DNA of 64,000 nt from NCBI GenBank assembly GCA_038206395.1, contig JBBRAX010000012.1:58767-122766 (forward strand), given 5' to 3'. This document shows, one piece after another, positions 8,849 to 18,928 of this stretch. Both the position numbers and the translations under genes were made by a program. The notes below the pieces were generated by a model. That model was not told where the DNA came from. It searched no databases and was given only the letters and a program-made list of their open reading frames with translations. Numbering within the stretch: position 1 is the stretch's first letter; every line of letters begins with the position of its first letter. The DNA is from JAGSPQ01 sp038206395. Lineage in GTDB: Bacteria > Myxococcota > Myxococcia > Myxococcales > Myxococcaceae.

Positions 8849-8950
8849 ATGACGCGGACCCTTGCCCTGCTGGGTGGGCAGGTGCGCGACCTCTACACCA
8901 CCGTCGTGCTCAGCCAAGGGTTCAACTTCCCCCTTGGCGCGAATGTTTGA
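8849..8950 (+). CDS. Tiny overlapping reading frame (33 aa), doubtful
   Basis: MTRTLALLGGQVRDLYTTVVLSQ... is a 33-residue frame whose ATG overlaps the stop of an even shorter frame (GTG at 8793, 19 codons) that itself overlaps the GTPase stop, and whose own stop overlaps the start of the next gene. This chain of 4- to 8-base overlaps resembles translational coupling in the GTPase operon. It could equally be the remains of one frameshifted gene. No family is recognisable. Confidence 0.25.
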   Translation: MTRTLALLGGQVRDLYTTVVLSQGFNFPLGANV

Positions 8951-9323
8951 GGTGGCGATCGCGGCGGGCGACAGCGAAGCGCTGCAGCACGCGGTGTCGG
9001 CGTGGCTCGCGCTGCCCCACCGGCAGACACAACGAATGCTTCGTCGGGTCGCGATGACTCACGCACCCGTAATCCGTGCCGGATTTCAGACCGCACGCTC
9101 GGCCGCGGTCTCACTGTTGGGCCTGGTGCGCCACCCAGAGTTCGATCGGCTCCTTCACGCGGCGCGCGTGCTCGAGCGCTTGAGCAATGACAGCCACCCG
9201 CTTTCGCTCGCAACGGCAACCCGCGCGTTCGTCGAGGCCTCGAAAGCACTCGGCGCCGCCGAACTGCCGACCCGGCTCAGTCTCTTCGTGCCTCCTCCGA
9301 ACCGGCTGCCCGAACTCCACTGA
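8943..9323 (+). CDS. Hypothetical Ala/Leu-rich helical protein in the ZigA operon
   Basis: A 126-residue, probably all-helical cytoplasmic protein starting MFEVAIAAGDSEAL. Third-position G/C and helical periodicity support coding. Its ATG overlaps the preceding short frame by 8 bp, so it is likely co-expressed with the GTPase under the predicted Zur operator. It has no signal peptide, membrane segment, Cys pair or motif that I recognise. The role is unknown; position suggests a zinc-starvation accessory protein. Confidence 0.5.
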   Translation: MFEVAIAAGDSEALQHAVSAWLALPHRQTQRMLRRVAMTHAPVIRAGFQTARSAAVSLLGLVRHPEFDRLLHAARVLERLSNDSHPLSLATATRAFVEASKALGAAELPTRLSLFVPPPNRLPELH

Positions 9324-9335
9324 TCGGGCTTCAGC

Positions 9336-9848
9336 TCAGCGCGCGACGAGCACCTCGGCCAGGCTGCTGGCCAGCAGCGGCAGCTCTTCCGCCGTCAGAC
9401 GCGGTCGGCGGCTTCTGGCGAAGAGCGTGGCGGGGCGCCAGTCGGGGCCTTGATCCGCTTTCACCCATTGCTCGTAGTTGATGACCCACCTCAGCAGGCA
9501 GGCAAGGAGCCTCGCCCGATGCGACCAGCCGTCGCCCTTGGGTGGCGCATTCGACCCGAACATCGGGCCCCCGAGCTTCGGTTGAAAGGGCGGGCCCCGG
9601 TCGAGGAAGAGGTGGGCAGACCCATCGCCCACCCACACGCCCAACGATGAGAGCACCAACTGCCCACCCTCCCAGCTCAAGTGGTAGCTGCCGCTCACCT
9701 CAGGCCGTGCGGGCGGCTGTCGTTCGAACCCATAGCGCGCCAGCAAGTTGCCCTGCGGCGCGGTCGCGTCTTTGCCCAATGCCCACATCTGCTGATCCAG
9801 CAGCCGCTCGAGCTGGCCGGTTTGCCTGGCATCGAGCGGGAACCCCAT
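9336..9848 (-). CDS. Hypothetical protein downstream of the second COG0523 GTPase
   Basis: A 170-residue protein beginning MGFPLDARQTGQLERLLDQQ just after the stop of the GTPase gene (9854), so it is third in the minus-strand operon permease-GTPase-this gene. The frame is open further upstream inside the GTPase, but that part is antisense-like and rejected. It contains a beta-rich middle (SGSYHLSWEGGQLVLSSLG) and the pattern RARLLACLLRWVINYEQWV. Not recognised. Convergent with the 8943-9323 gene, with 12 bp between stops. Confidence 0.6.
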   Translation of the reverse strand: MGFPLDARQTGQLERLLDQQMWALGKDATAPQGNLLARYGFERQPPARPEVSGSYHLSWEGGQLVLSSLGVWVGDGSAHLFLDRGPPFQPKLGGPMFGSNAPPKGDGWSHRARLLACLLRWVINYEQWVKADQGPDWRPATLFARSRRPRLTAEELPLLASSLAEVLVAR

Positions 9849-9853
9849 CTGGT

Positions 9854-11188
9854 TCAATTCAGGCAAGCCGCGAAGCCTGCGTTGAGCTTCGCGCGATCGA
9901 GCTTGCGGCCGATGAAGACGAGCTGGTTCAACCGTGGGCGGCTGCCCCACGGCTGCTCTTCTTCGCTGTCGAACAGCATGTGCACGCCCTGAAACACAAG
10001 CCGCTTGTCGCTGCCGGCGATGTTCAGAATGCCCTTGCTCCGAAACAGGTCGGCCCCTTGGTCGCGCAGCAAAGCGCTCAGCCACTTGTTGAGCTTCTTC
10101 GGGTCGACCTCCCCTGGCAGCTCGATGCCCACTGAGGTCACCGATTCGTCGTGCTCATGGGCCGGCGCGAGCTGCTTCTGACTGGCCGGGTCGAGCCTTG
10201 CGCCTGAGACCTCGAGTCGGAAGTCGAACTCGGCAGGTAGGTGCTCGGTGAACAGCACCCAGCGGCCCGCTTTGGGAACCTGGAGCTCGAACCGCCGTGT
10301 CCCCTTGGCCGTGAGCTGAAGCTCGAACGGACTGCCCGGGTGAATGGCCGTTCCGGGGTCCGCCTTCACCGCCGGCTCAGCGAACAGTCGCACCCCGCGC
10401 TCGAGCTCGTCGGCCAGCTCACCGTCGCTCGCCAACGGCACCCACGCCACCGTCATCGTCTCGTCGGGCCCCTGTTCGACACACAGCGAGCACTGACCTT
10501 CTGGCAGCGTCCACTCGCCCGCCCATTCGAACGGGTACTCAGGCTCGAGGAAGGTTGGCTTCTGGACGAGGGCGCGCGCCAGGTCGAAGCCGCCGACATC
10601 GAGCACCTTTTCCAGCGGCACCCTGGCGTTCTGCGCGCGGATCACCTTCGCCATCGCGTTCATCGAGTGAATGCGCTTCTCGAGCCCATCGAGCTGCTCG
10701 GCATCGACCAGGTCGGTCTTGTTGAGCACCAACACGTCGGCGAAGGCGATCTGGGCTTTGCACTCGTCGCTTTCCTCCAGGTGCAGCAACACGTGCTTCG
10801 CGTCGACAAGGGTGACGATCCCGTCGAGGCGAAACTGTGCGCGCAGCTCGTCATCCATGAAGAACGTCTGAGCGACCGGGCCCGGGTCAGCGAGCCCGGT
10901 GGTTTCGACCAGGATGTGATCGAACTTGTCACGTCGCTTGAGAAGGTTGCCGAGGATGCGGATCAGGTCGCCTCGCACCGTGCAACAGATGCAGCCGTTG
11001 TTCATCTCGAAGATCTCTTCCTCGGCGTTGATCACCAGCGCCTGGTCGATACCGACTTCTCCGAACTCGTTCTCGATCACGGCGATTCGCTTTCCGTGCT
11101 GTTCGGTGAGAATCCGATTGAGCAACGTGGTCTTCCCCGAGCCGAGAAAGCCGGTGAGCACTGTGACGGGGATCTTCTGATTTTCCAT
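9854..11188 (-). CDS. COG0523 (CobW-type) GTPase with an inserted beta domain
   Basis: A 444-residue G3E GTPase. Walker A is LTGFLGSGKTTLLN (about 9-22), the zinc motif is NNGCICCTVRGDL, followed by VETTGLADPGPVAQ and NKTDLVD. The CobW C-terminal domain (DPKKLNKWLSALLRDQGADLFRSKGIL) is displaced by a roughly 110-residue Pro/Glu-rich beta segment at about residues 213-325 that holds CSLCVEQGPDETMTV, so the protein is longer than a minimal family member (about 320-400 residues). A His/Glu patch (AHEHDE) precedes the C-terminal domain. Second gene after the NicO-type permease (15 bp apart). Probably zinc, possibly nickel or cobalt, insertion; the permease neighbour makes the metal uncertain. Confidence 0.9.
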   Translation of the reverse strand: MENQKIPVTVLTGFLGSGKTTLLNRILTEQHGKRIAVIENEFGEVGIDQALVINAEEEIFEMNNGCICCTVRGDLIRILGNLLKRRDKFDHILVETTGLADPGPVAQTFFMDDELRAQFRLDGIVTLVDAKHVLLHLEESDECKAQIAFADVLVLNKTDLVDAEQLDGLEKRIHSMNAMAKVIRAQNARVPLEKVLDVGGFDLARALVQKPTFLEPEYPFEWAGEWTLPEGQCSLCVEQGPDETMTVAWVPLASDGELADELERGVRLFAEPAVKADPGTAIHPGSPFELQLTAKGTRRFELQVPKAGRWVLFTEHLPAEFDFRLEVSGARLDPASQKQLAPAHEHDESVTSVGIELPGEVDPKKLNKWLSALLRDQGADLFRSKGILNIAGSDKRLVFQGVHMLFDSEEEQPWGSRPRLNQLVFIGRKLDRAKLNAGFAACLN

Positions 11189-11203
11189 TGGGTGACTCCT
11201 TGT

Positions 11204-11818
11204 TCAGGTGAGCAGCTCAAAACCAAGTGAGACTCCCGCGGCGATGCTCAGCACGCAGGCGACACTGACGATCCATCTCGAAACGTTGCCGCCCAGGTGC
11301 CCGGCGCGCTGCAACGGGAACGCGAGCACCAGCGTCACCACCAGCATCCCGATCGTCGAGCCGATCGCAAACGCCGCGAGGTAGGCGAGCGCCGAGGGCG
11401 GGTGAGGAATCGTCGACAGCGTCACCAGAGTGAGCGCGGCTGAGCCTCCGAGCCCGTGCACCAGACCCACGGCTGCCGAGCTCCAGCCACTGCGCGTGGG
11501 CGGAGTAGACTCCAGCGCCCGCCCCTTCCACAGCCCGCGGATCCCAAGGCCGACCAGCATCACCGCGACCGCCAGCTCCATCGCGACTGACACTGCGGGC
11601 GGAAACGACACTCCAAGCAGCGCGATCGCCACCCCGACGCTCAACAGCGACACGGTGTGCCCGAGGCCCCAGAACAGCCCAAGCGAAGCGGTGTGGATCA
11701 GCCGGCGCTCTCGTGAGGCCAGGGCTCCCAGCGCCACCAGGTGGTCTGGATCCGCCGCGTGGCGAAGCCCAAGCACCACGCCGAGCCCCAGGGTCCCGAA
11801 CAGCGGCAGCGTCAGCAC
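11204..11818 (-). CDS. NicO/UreH-type metal permease
   Basis: A 204-residue integral membrane protein with about six segments. The signature GLRHAADPDHLVALG (residues about 17-31), the HxxxxDH motif of nickel/cobalt permeases, and GLFWGLGHTVSLL in the next helix place it in the NicO/RcnA/UreH superfamily. GTG start with GAGG six bases upstream. First gene of the minus-strand operon whose promoter region carries two copies of the zinc palindrome. If that regulation is right, it would move zinc or a substitute metal during zinc limitation. Direction of transport cannot be read from sequence. Confidence 0.8.
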   Translation of the reverse strand: MLTLPLFGTLGLGVVLGLRHAADPDHLVALGALASRERRLIHTASLGLFWGLGHTVSLLSVGVAIALLGVSFPPAVSVAMELAVAVMLVGLGIRGLWKGRALESTPPTRSGWSSAAVGLVHGLGGSAALTLVTLSTIPHPPSALAYLAAFAIGSTIGMLVVTLVLAFPLQRAGHLGGNVSRWIVSVACVLSIAAGVSLGFELLT

Positions 11819-11847
11819 CAGATCCTCATCGTGGCCTCAAACAACAA

Positions 11848-11864
11848 ACGCAACTCGATTGCAA
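11848..11864. promoter_or_regulatory. Predicted Zur operator, site 2
   Basis: ACGCAAC-TCG-ATTGCAA matches the 7-3-7 palindrome of site 1 at 11 of 14 arm positions. It lies 29 bp upstream of the permease start and is phased 23 bp (about two helical turns) from site 3. Confidence 0.55.
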
Positions 11865-11870
11865 CACCAG

Positions 11871-11887
11871 ACGCAATTGAGTTGCAA
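11871..11887. promoter_or_regulatory. Predicted Zur operator, site 3
   Basis: ACGCAAT-TGA-GTTGCAA keeps one perfect arm of the site 1 palindrome and matches it at 11 of 14 arm positions. It ends 23 bp before the first possible start codon of the DUF1826 gene, so sites 2 and 3 together cover the divergent promoter of the permease and DUF1826 units. Confidence 0.6.
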
Positions 11888-11910
11888 ATGACGCAGGGGC
11901 GCCAGTAGGG

Positions 11911-12621
11911 TTGAGGGCCTTGAACGCCCTGAACGTCGCGCCGCCTGTCGTCTCGTCGAGCAAGTCGCAGCCTCCACGCCACCGGTTCGTGTGGAACAGC
12001 CGCGACCTGCGTCAGATCAAGAACCCCGCCGTCGATCTCTGCGTCTGGCAGCGAGGAGTCGATCAAACGCTCGCGCTGTGGCTGTCGCGGATTGCGGTCG
12101 ACTGCCCATTGTCTCTGGACGAGGTCGTCCCGGTGGGCACTTCAATCTCGGATCAACTTCGAGGTCTGCCCGCTTGCCTCGAGCGTGAAATTCTGGCGAC
12201 CGAGGTGGCTGGCCTGGTGCGCTTGTACGGGCGGCTGATGCAGGTCGATCGGGTGCGGCTGCAGCTGGGTGCGGTGGGCACACGCTCTTGTCCGAAATTT
12301 CACGTCGATCACGTAGAGGTGCGAATGCTGTGCACTTTCTGCGGTGCCGGCACCGAGTGGATCGCTGAGCCTGAGCTACACCGAAGCCGCGTGATGAGAT
12401 CCACGTCGACGCTGCTTCCGGTTCGAAAGCGCGCCCACCGAGGGGTCTCGTCGGGGCCTGCAGCCCGGCTGAGTCCTGGGGTCAGCCAGTTCGAACGCTT
12501 CGATGTGGCGCTGCTGAAGGGCAGCGCCTACCCCGGCAACGAGCGCTTCGGAGTCGTGCACCGCTCACCCGATGTCTGCAGCGCAGAGCCCCGTTGGGTG
12601 ATGGTGGTGGACGCCAAATGA
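11911..12621 (+). CDS. DUF1826 family protein of the zinc regulon
   Basis: A 236-residue cytoplasmic protein of unknown biochemical function. The segment CPKFHVDHVEVRMLCTFCGAGTEWI (written here as CPKFHVDHVEVRML then CTFCGAGTEWI) at about residues 129-153 is the family hallmark, with a HxD pair and a CxxC that could bind a metal. The Fur-like regulators' targets in other proteobacteria often include DUF1826 genes next to COG0523 GTPases (general knowledge). The start is uncertain: TTG at 11911 is used here and no good ribosome-binding site is visible. It overlaps the WD40 gene by four bases (ATGA). Confidence 0.8.
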   Translation: MRALNALNVAPPVVSSSKSQPPRHRFVWNSRDLRQIKNPAVDLCVWQRGVDQTLALWLSRIAVDCPLSLDEVVPVGTSISDQLRGLPACLEREILATEVAGLVRLYGRLMQVDRVRLQLGAVGTRSCPKFHVDHVEVRMLCTFCGAGTEWIAEPELHRSRVMRSTSTLLPVRKRAHRGVSSGPAARLSPGVSQFERFDVALLKGSAYPGNERFGVVHRSPDVCSAEPRWVMVVDAK

Positions 12622-13613
12622 GCCTTCAGCTGAAGCCTGTCTGGCAGTTCGAGGCCGCCGACTGCGCCGCGGCGCTCGGGTTCGACCCCACGGGCGGCTC
12701 GGTGGCGGTGGCGCTGGCTTCGGGGCCGCTGGTGATCCTCGATGCCCGAACCGGAAAGCTGCAGCGTGAGCTTCCCGGTCATTCGCCAGGCACCAACACC
12801 CTTTGTTGGTCACCCGACGGCCAAACGCTGGTGACCGGTGGACAGGACGGCGCAGCGATCGCGTGGGATGTCGCGACCGGTTCCCCGACGGCGCTGTTGC
12901 CCAAAGACAAGACCTGGGTAGAGAAGGTCGCTTGCGATCCGACCAACCAATGGGTCGCGATCGCCGCCGGCAAGCGAGTCCACTTTGCCGCCCGGGGATC
13001 CGCGGCCGGGCCAGCCATCGAGGTCGAGAGCACCGTGACTGGGCTGGCGTGGCTCGACAAGCGCCTGTTGGTGAGCTGCTACGGCGGAGTGCGCGCGCTC
13101 GAGCCAGGGAAGCCGACGCCCGTCAAGAAGTACAACTGGAAGGGGTCGCTGCTCGGAGTATTCCCCGCTCCAGATGGACGCTTCATCGTCTGCCCGACCC
13201 AGGAGAGCGCAGTTCACATCTGGAAGATGAAGGGCGGTGAGGACTTCGAGATGACCGGCTTCCCCGCCAAGGTTCGCCAGGTCGCCTTCGCGCCCAACTC
13301 GAACGCGATGGCCAACGATGGCGGCAAGCACATCACCGTGTGGGACTTCAGAGGCAAGGGGCCAGGCGGCCGAGAGCCGTTGGTGTGTGAGGGCCACAAA
13401 GACCAGGTCACCTTCCTGGCGTTCAGCCGGGCCGGCGGCAGCGCGTGGGTCGTCTCGGCCTCGCGCGATGGAACCGTACGGGCCTGGGGGGAAAAGCCAC
13501 GCACCTTGAAGATTGACGCGGCCCGCCCGATCGAGATCGGAGCGCTCTCTGCGGATGAGAAGCATTTGGTGGTGGGAGATGCGCGCGGCCGCTTGACGGC
13601 GGTCGAGCTATGA
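12618..13613 (+). CDS. WD40 repeat beta-propeller protein coupled to DUF1826
   Basis: A 331-residue cytoplasmic protein made of about seven WD40-like blades, with repeats such as LVTGGQDGAAIAWDVATG, FIVCPTQESAVHIWKM, HITVWDF and WVVSASRDGTVRAWG. The ATG at 12618 overlaps the DUF1826 stop codon, which decides the start over an in-frame codon at 12594. WD40 proteins are scaffolds; in this location it probably acts with the GTPases or DUF1826 protein in zinc redistribution. That is inference from coupling and the shared operator region. Confidence 0.85.
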   Translation: MSLQLKPVWQFEAADCAAALGFDPTGGSVAVALASGPLVILDARTGKLQRELPGHSPGTNTLCWSPDGQTLVTGGQDGAAIAWDVATGSPTALLPKDKTWVEKVACDPTNQWVAIAAGKRVHFAARGSAAGPAIEVESTVTGLAWLDKRLLVSCYGGVRALEPGKPTPVKKYNWKGSLLGVFPAPDGRFIVCPTQESAVHIWKMKGGEDFEMTGFPAKVRQVAFAPNSNAMANDGGKHITVWDFRGKGPGGREPLVCEGHKDQVTFLAFSRAGGSAWVVSASRDGTVRAWGEKPRTLKIDAARPIEIGALSADEKHLVVGDARGRLTAVEL

Positions 13614-13685
13614 GCAGGCCGACGCGAGCGACAATTCTGACATCGCTCTGACTGCGCGCAACGGGCCGCTGGGCTGTGCCGCAGC

Positions 13686-15641
13686 CTAGAATGGCAGGTC
13701 TTTGAGCTCGTCGGACGCGGGGGTCGGCTTCTTCGCCTTGGTCTTCTCTTTCCGCGGCGCCGGCGCCGGCTTCTCCTCCGCAGCCTTCTTCTCGACGGGC
13801 GGCGCGACCGTCTTCTTCTTCTCCACCGGCGCCTCGACGTTCTTCTCTGAGGCCGCAGCGACAGGCGTGGGCGCGAGCTCGATCTTCACCCGAGCGGTGT
13901 CCTCGAACTTCACCTTCCGCAGTTGGGGCGCATGCCCCTTGAGCACGAAGTTCAGCACTGCGATCTCCCCCTTCGCGCGCTGCAGCGTGAAGGGCGTGAC
14001 TCCGAGCAGAAACTCACCCTCGTAGACCTCGGCGCCTTCCGGGGTCGTCTCGAAAGTCACTGCCGCGTTCGCCGCCTTCACGACGGGCTGCACCACCACC
14101 GGCGGCACCACGACCACCATCGGCTTCTGCTGCGCCGCGAGCCAGGCCTGCCCGTAGTTCAGCCACCCGTAGCCGCCCGCGGACATCAAGATGATCACCA
14201 GCGCGAGAATGATCGGCACCTTCGACCGCTTCGGAATCGCCAGCTCTTCCACCGACGGCTCGGGCCGCGCGCTGACTGCCGTCACCGAAGGCCGCGGCGG
14301 CCGAACTGGCTGAAGCTCAGTCACCATCGGCAGCGGCGTCGGATTCTCGAGCGGCGTCATCGCCAGGTTCGCCGACGTGTTGATCGGGTTCTCCATCGTC
14401 ATCGGCGCCGCCATCGTCAGCGCCGGCTGCGGAGCCGTTACCGGCGCCACCCGCGTCATCTCTGCCTTCGACTTCGACCTTCCCGCAGGCAGCGCCTCGA
14501 GCCGCCTCAACACCACGTCCATCGACTCGGGCCGATCGTCCTGCTTCTTCGCCAGCATCTCGAGCACCAGCGCCTCGAGCTCGGGCACGTCTTCCAGCGG
14601 GCCGGGGTCGAAGGGCGCCGGCTTCTCCGTAATCTGCTTCGCGATCATCATCGCCGGCGTCTCGGCCCGGAACGTCGGCCGCCCCGTCACCAGCTCGTAG
14701 AGAATGAGCCCCATCGCATACACGTCGGATCTCGCGTCCACCGTGAAGCCTGACGCCTGTTCCGGCGACATGTACTGCGGAGTGCCGATCACGATCCCGA
14801 TCGCCGTCTTCCCTTCCGACGCGCCCGCCGTGCTCACCTTCGCGACACCGAAGTCGAGCACCTTCACGAAGTCCGGCCGCCCGACCTGCTGCACCAGCAT
14901 GATGTTCTCGGGCTTCAGGTCGCGGTGAATGATGCCCGCCTGATGCGCCGTCGCCAGCGCGCGCCCCATCTGCATCGCGATGCCAACGACCCGCTCGCTG
15001 GTCTGCGCGCCCTCGTTGCGCACCAGCTCGGCCAGCGTCGCGCCCTCGAGGTACTCCATGACGAAATAGAAGCGGCCGTCTTGGGTGCGGCCGAAGTCCG
15101 AGATCGCCACGATGTTCTGGTGGCCAATCTTGCTGCTCGCCATCGCCTCCCGCTTGAACCGGCTGACGAAGTCCGGATCGCGCGAGAGGTCGGGCAGCAT
15201 CACCTTCATCGCAAACTTCTTCGACAGCTCGAGGTGCTCGACCAGGTAGACAGCGCCCATGCCGCCAGCGGCGATCTTGCCGAGCACCTGGTAGCGCCCA
15301 TCGATGACCAGGCCGTTGGCGAGCACGCTGCCGCCCTGCGGAATGAAGGTCGCGTCGTCCGGCTTCACCGGCACCTGCTTTGCCCGTACCGTCAGCTTCA
15401 CCTGCCCGATGCGAATCTGGCTGCCGTCGTCGATCTTCGCTTCCAGGGTCGACACGCCATTCACCCGCAGCGTCGCGGTGCCCGAGATGTCGCGAATCTG
15501 CCAGGTGTTGTCCTCGAAGAAGACCTCGGCGTGCCGCGACTCCAGCTGCGACAAGCGCACGGCGCAGCCGGCTCCGGAGCCGAGCAGGAAGCTGTCAGAT
15601 GGAAACGGCAACACGCGGTCGCCAACGAGGAACGCCAGCAT
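13686..15641 (-). CDS. Membrane Ser/Thr protein kinase with FHA and PEGA domains
   Basis: A 651-residue signalling protein. Order of domains: FHA-like phosphothreonine-binding domain (residues about 5-85; FLLGSGAGCAVRLSQLESRH), kinase domain (about 110-370; GKIAAGGMGAVYLVEH, AMKV lysine, HRDLKPEN catalytic loop, LDFGVAK, GTPQYMSPEQA), Pro/Thr linker, one membrane helix (VPIILALVIILMSAGGYGWL), a PEGA domain (ETTPEGAEVYEGEFLLGVTP) and a Lys/Pro/Glu tail. The frame is open to 15734, but the ATG at 15641 starts directly at the FHA domain. Kinase inside, PEGA outside is the usual myxobacterial arrangement. Divergent from a hybrid histidine kinase; substrates unknown. Confidence 0.9.
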   Translation of the reverse strand: MLAFLVGDRVLPFPSDSFLLGSGAGCAVRLSQLESRHAEVFFEDNTWQIRDISGTATLRVNGVSTLEAKIDDGSQIRIGQVKLTVRAKQVPVKPDDATFIPQGGSVLANGLVIDGRYQVLGKIAAGGMGAVYLVEHLELSKKFAMKVMLPDLSRDPDFVSRFKREAMASSKIGHQNIVAISDFGRTQDGRFYFVMEYLEGATLAELVRNEGAQTSERVVGIAMQMGRALATAHQAGIIHRDLKPENIMLVQQVGRPDFVKVLDFGVAKVSTAGASEGKTAIGIVIGTPQYMSPEQASGFTVDARSDVYAMGLILYELVTGRPTFRAETPAMMIAKQITEKPAPFDPGPLEDVPELEALVLEMLAKKQDDRPESMDVVLRRLEALPAGRSKSKAEMTRVAPVTAPQPALTMAAPMTMENPINTSANLAMTPLENPTPLPMVTELQPVRPPRPSVTAVSARPEPSVEELAIPKRSKVPIILALVIILMSAGGYGWLNYGQAWLAAQQKPMVVVVPPVVVQPVVKAANAAVTFETTPEGAEVYEGEFLLGVTPFTLQRAKGEIAVLNFVLKGHAPQLRKVKFEDTARVKIELAPTPVAAASEKNVEAPVEKKKTVAPPVEKKAAEEKPAPAPRKEKTKAKKPTPASDELKDLPF

Positions 15642-15766
15642 GAAAGGTCCGATGCAGTCTAGGCGAGGCCCGGGCGTCGTCCACCCCATGACGGTCGCCC
15701 GTGACCTCGAAAGGAATTCGCAGAAATCGCGCAACCCGAGCGGGCCTGGAAGAGAATCGGCGCCCG

Positions 15767-17809
<2,043 letters not shown>

Positions 17810-17828
17810 GCCGCGGCCCGTAGAGCCG

Positions 17829-18143
17829 CTACGGCCGCCAGCTGCGCGACGTCTCTTCGCTCGTCTTCCGCTGCTGGGCGAGCTGGATGCCGCCGATCGC
17901 CAACGCGGCGCCGATGATCGAGAAGAGCAGCGACGAAGGCCCACTGGCCAGGTAGCCGTCTTGCGAGTCGATCAACGAGGCGAGCAGGCTGCCCCCAACT
18001 GAGCCGAGCATGCCGAGCACCGCTGCGTCGCGGAACCGCATCGAGCTGTCTCCCGGCGAGATGCCGCGCGCCACCAGGGCAGCCACGAGGCCGACCACCA
18101 TCCCGTTCACCAGACCAAGAACCAGAAAGGGCGTGATGTTCAT
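17829..18143 (-). CDS. GlsB/YeaQ/YmgE-family stress-response membrane protein
   Basis: A 104-residue protein with three hydrophobic helices and Gly-rich turns (VLGMLGSVGGSLLASLI, FSIIGAALAIGG), the pattern of the transglycosylase-associated family. It sits in the inner membrane. Start at 18143 (MNITPF) or three codons upstream at 18152; family members usually begin MN. The tail is charged (QQRKTSEETSRSWRP). Function in the family is unclear and tied only loosely to stress. Convergent with the hybrid kinase, 19 bp between stops. Confidence 0.75.
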   Translation of the reverse strand: MNITPFLVLGLVNGMVVGLVAALVARGISPGDSSMRFRDAAVLGMLGSVGGSLLASLIDSQDGYLASGPSSLLFSIIGAALAIGGIQLAQQRKTSEETSRSWRP

Positions 18144-18220
18144 GGTGACCATCGAAGAGCAGCCACCGTGCCAGCGCTCTTCCAGAGCGAAAGCCCGCAT
18201 CACGCCTGTGGCAACTTTGG

Positions 18221-18928
18221 CTAGCTGCGCTTTGCGATCACCAGCCGCAGGCCATGAAACGGGGGCGGCAGCAAGTTTTCGGGCGCGTCGACCGTGAAGC
18301 CGTCGGCCTCGAGCAGCGCCCGCGCGCGCGGCAGCTGAAACGTCAGGTAGTACATGACGAACTTCGAGTGCAGCAGGGCGTTGCGCACCCTCATCGCCGC
18401 GTTGAACCCGTGCGCCATCAGCCGGCCCGGGTGCATCAGTGGCAAAGGATCCGAGGTGATGAAGACGAAGCGGCCACCGCGCCTCAGCGCCTGTTTGACC
18501 TGGGCCACGAAGCGCGGCTCGTCGTCTTCGAGGATGTGGCCGAACGCCCCAAAGCACGTCACCACGTCGAAGCTGCCACGGAAGGGCACCGCCAGCGCGT
18601 CGCCGCGGACAGTCGCCAGAGGCGCGCCGACCCGCCGCCTCGCCTCGGCCAGCATTCCTTCGCTGCGGTCGAGGCCCACCAAAGCCTCGGTGCAGAACGG
18701 GCGGAAGGCGCTCAAGGCCGCTCCGGTGCCGCAGCAGAGATCCAGGATTCGCGGCACGGAACCGCCGAGCGCTTTCGCCGCCGCTTCCAGCAACACGTCG
18801 GGCGTCCGAAACGGGGTGAACTCGAACTTGGGCGCCAGCAGGTCGTAGCCCGCGTCGGTCGACGACAGCGCCTGCTTGATCAGCTCGAGAAACGTGGGGC
18901 CCTCTGGGTGGAACACGTCAGCCGCCAC
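18221..18928 (-). CDS. Class I SAM-dependent methyltransferase
   Basis: A 235-residue methyltransferase with SAM-binding motif I ILDLCCGTGAAL (about 62-73), an acidic second-strand residue in VGLDRSEGML, and motif IV FDVVTCFGAFGHI. The C-terminal part (PLPLMHPGRLMAHGFNAAMR ... FQLPRARALLEADGF) resembles UbiE/small-molecule or lipid methyltransferases; the substrate is not readable. It overlaps the upstream sensor kinase gene by 11 bp, making it the third gene of the aminotransferase-kinase-methyltransferase minus operon. Confidence 0.85.
   Translation of the reverse strand: MAADVFHPEGPTFLELIKQALSSTDAGYDLLAPKFEFTPFRTPDVLLEAAAKALGGSVPRILDLCCGTGAALSAFRPFCTEALVGLDRSEGMLAEARRRVGAPLATVRGDALAVPFRGSFDVVTCFGAFGHILEDDEPRFVAQVKQALRRGGRFVFITSDPLPLMHPGRLMAHGFNAAMRVRNALLHSKFVMYYLTFQLPRARALLEADGFTVDAPENLLPPPFHGLRLVIAKRS

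Noticed and set aside
13614..13685. Terminator between the WD40 and kinase genes
   Set aside because: No stem longer than a few pairs and no T run could be found.
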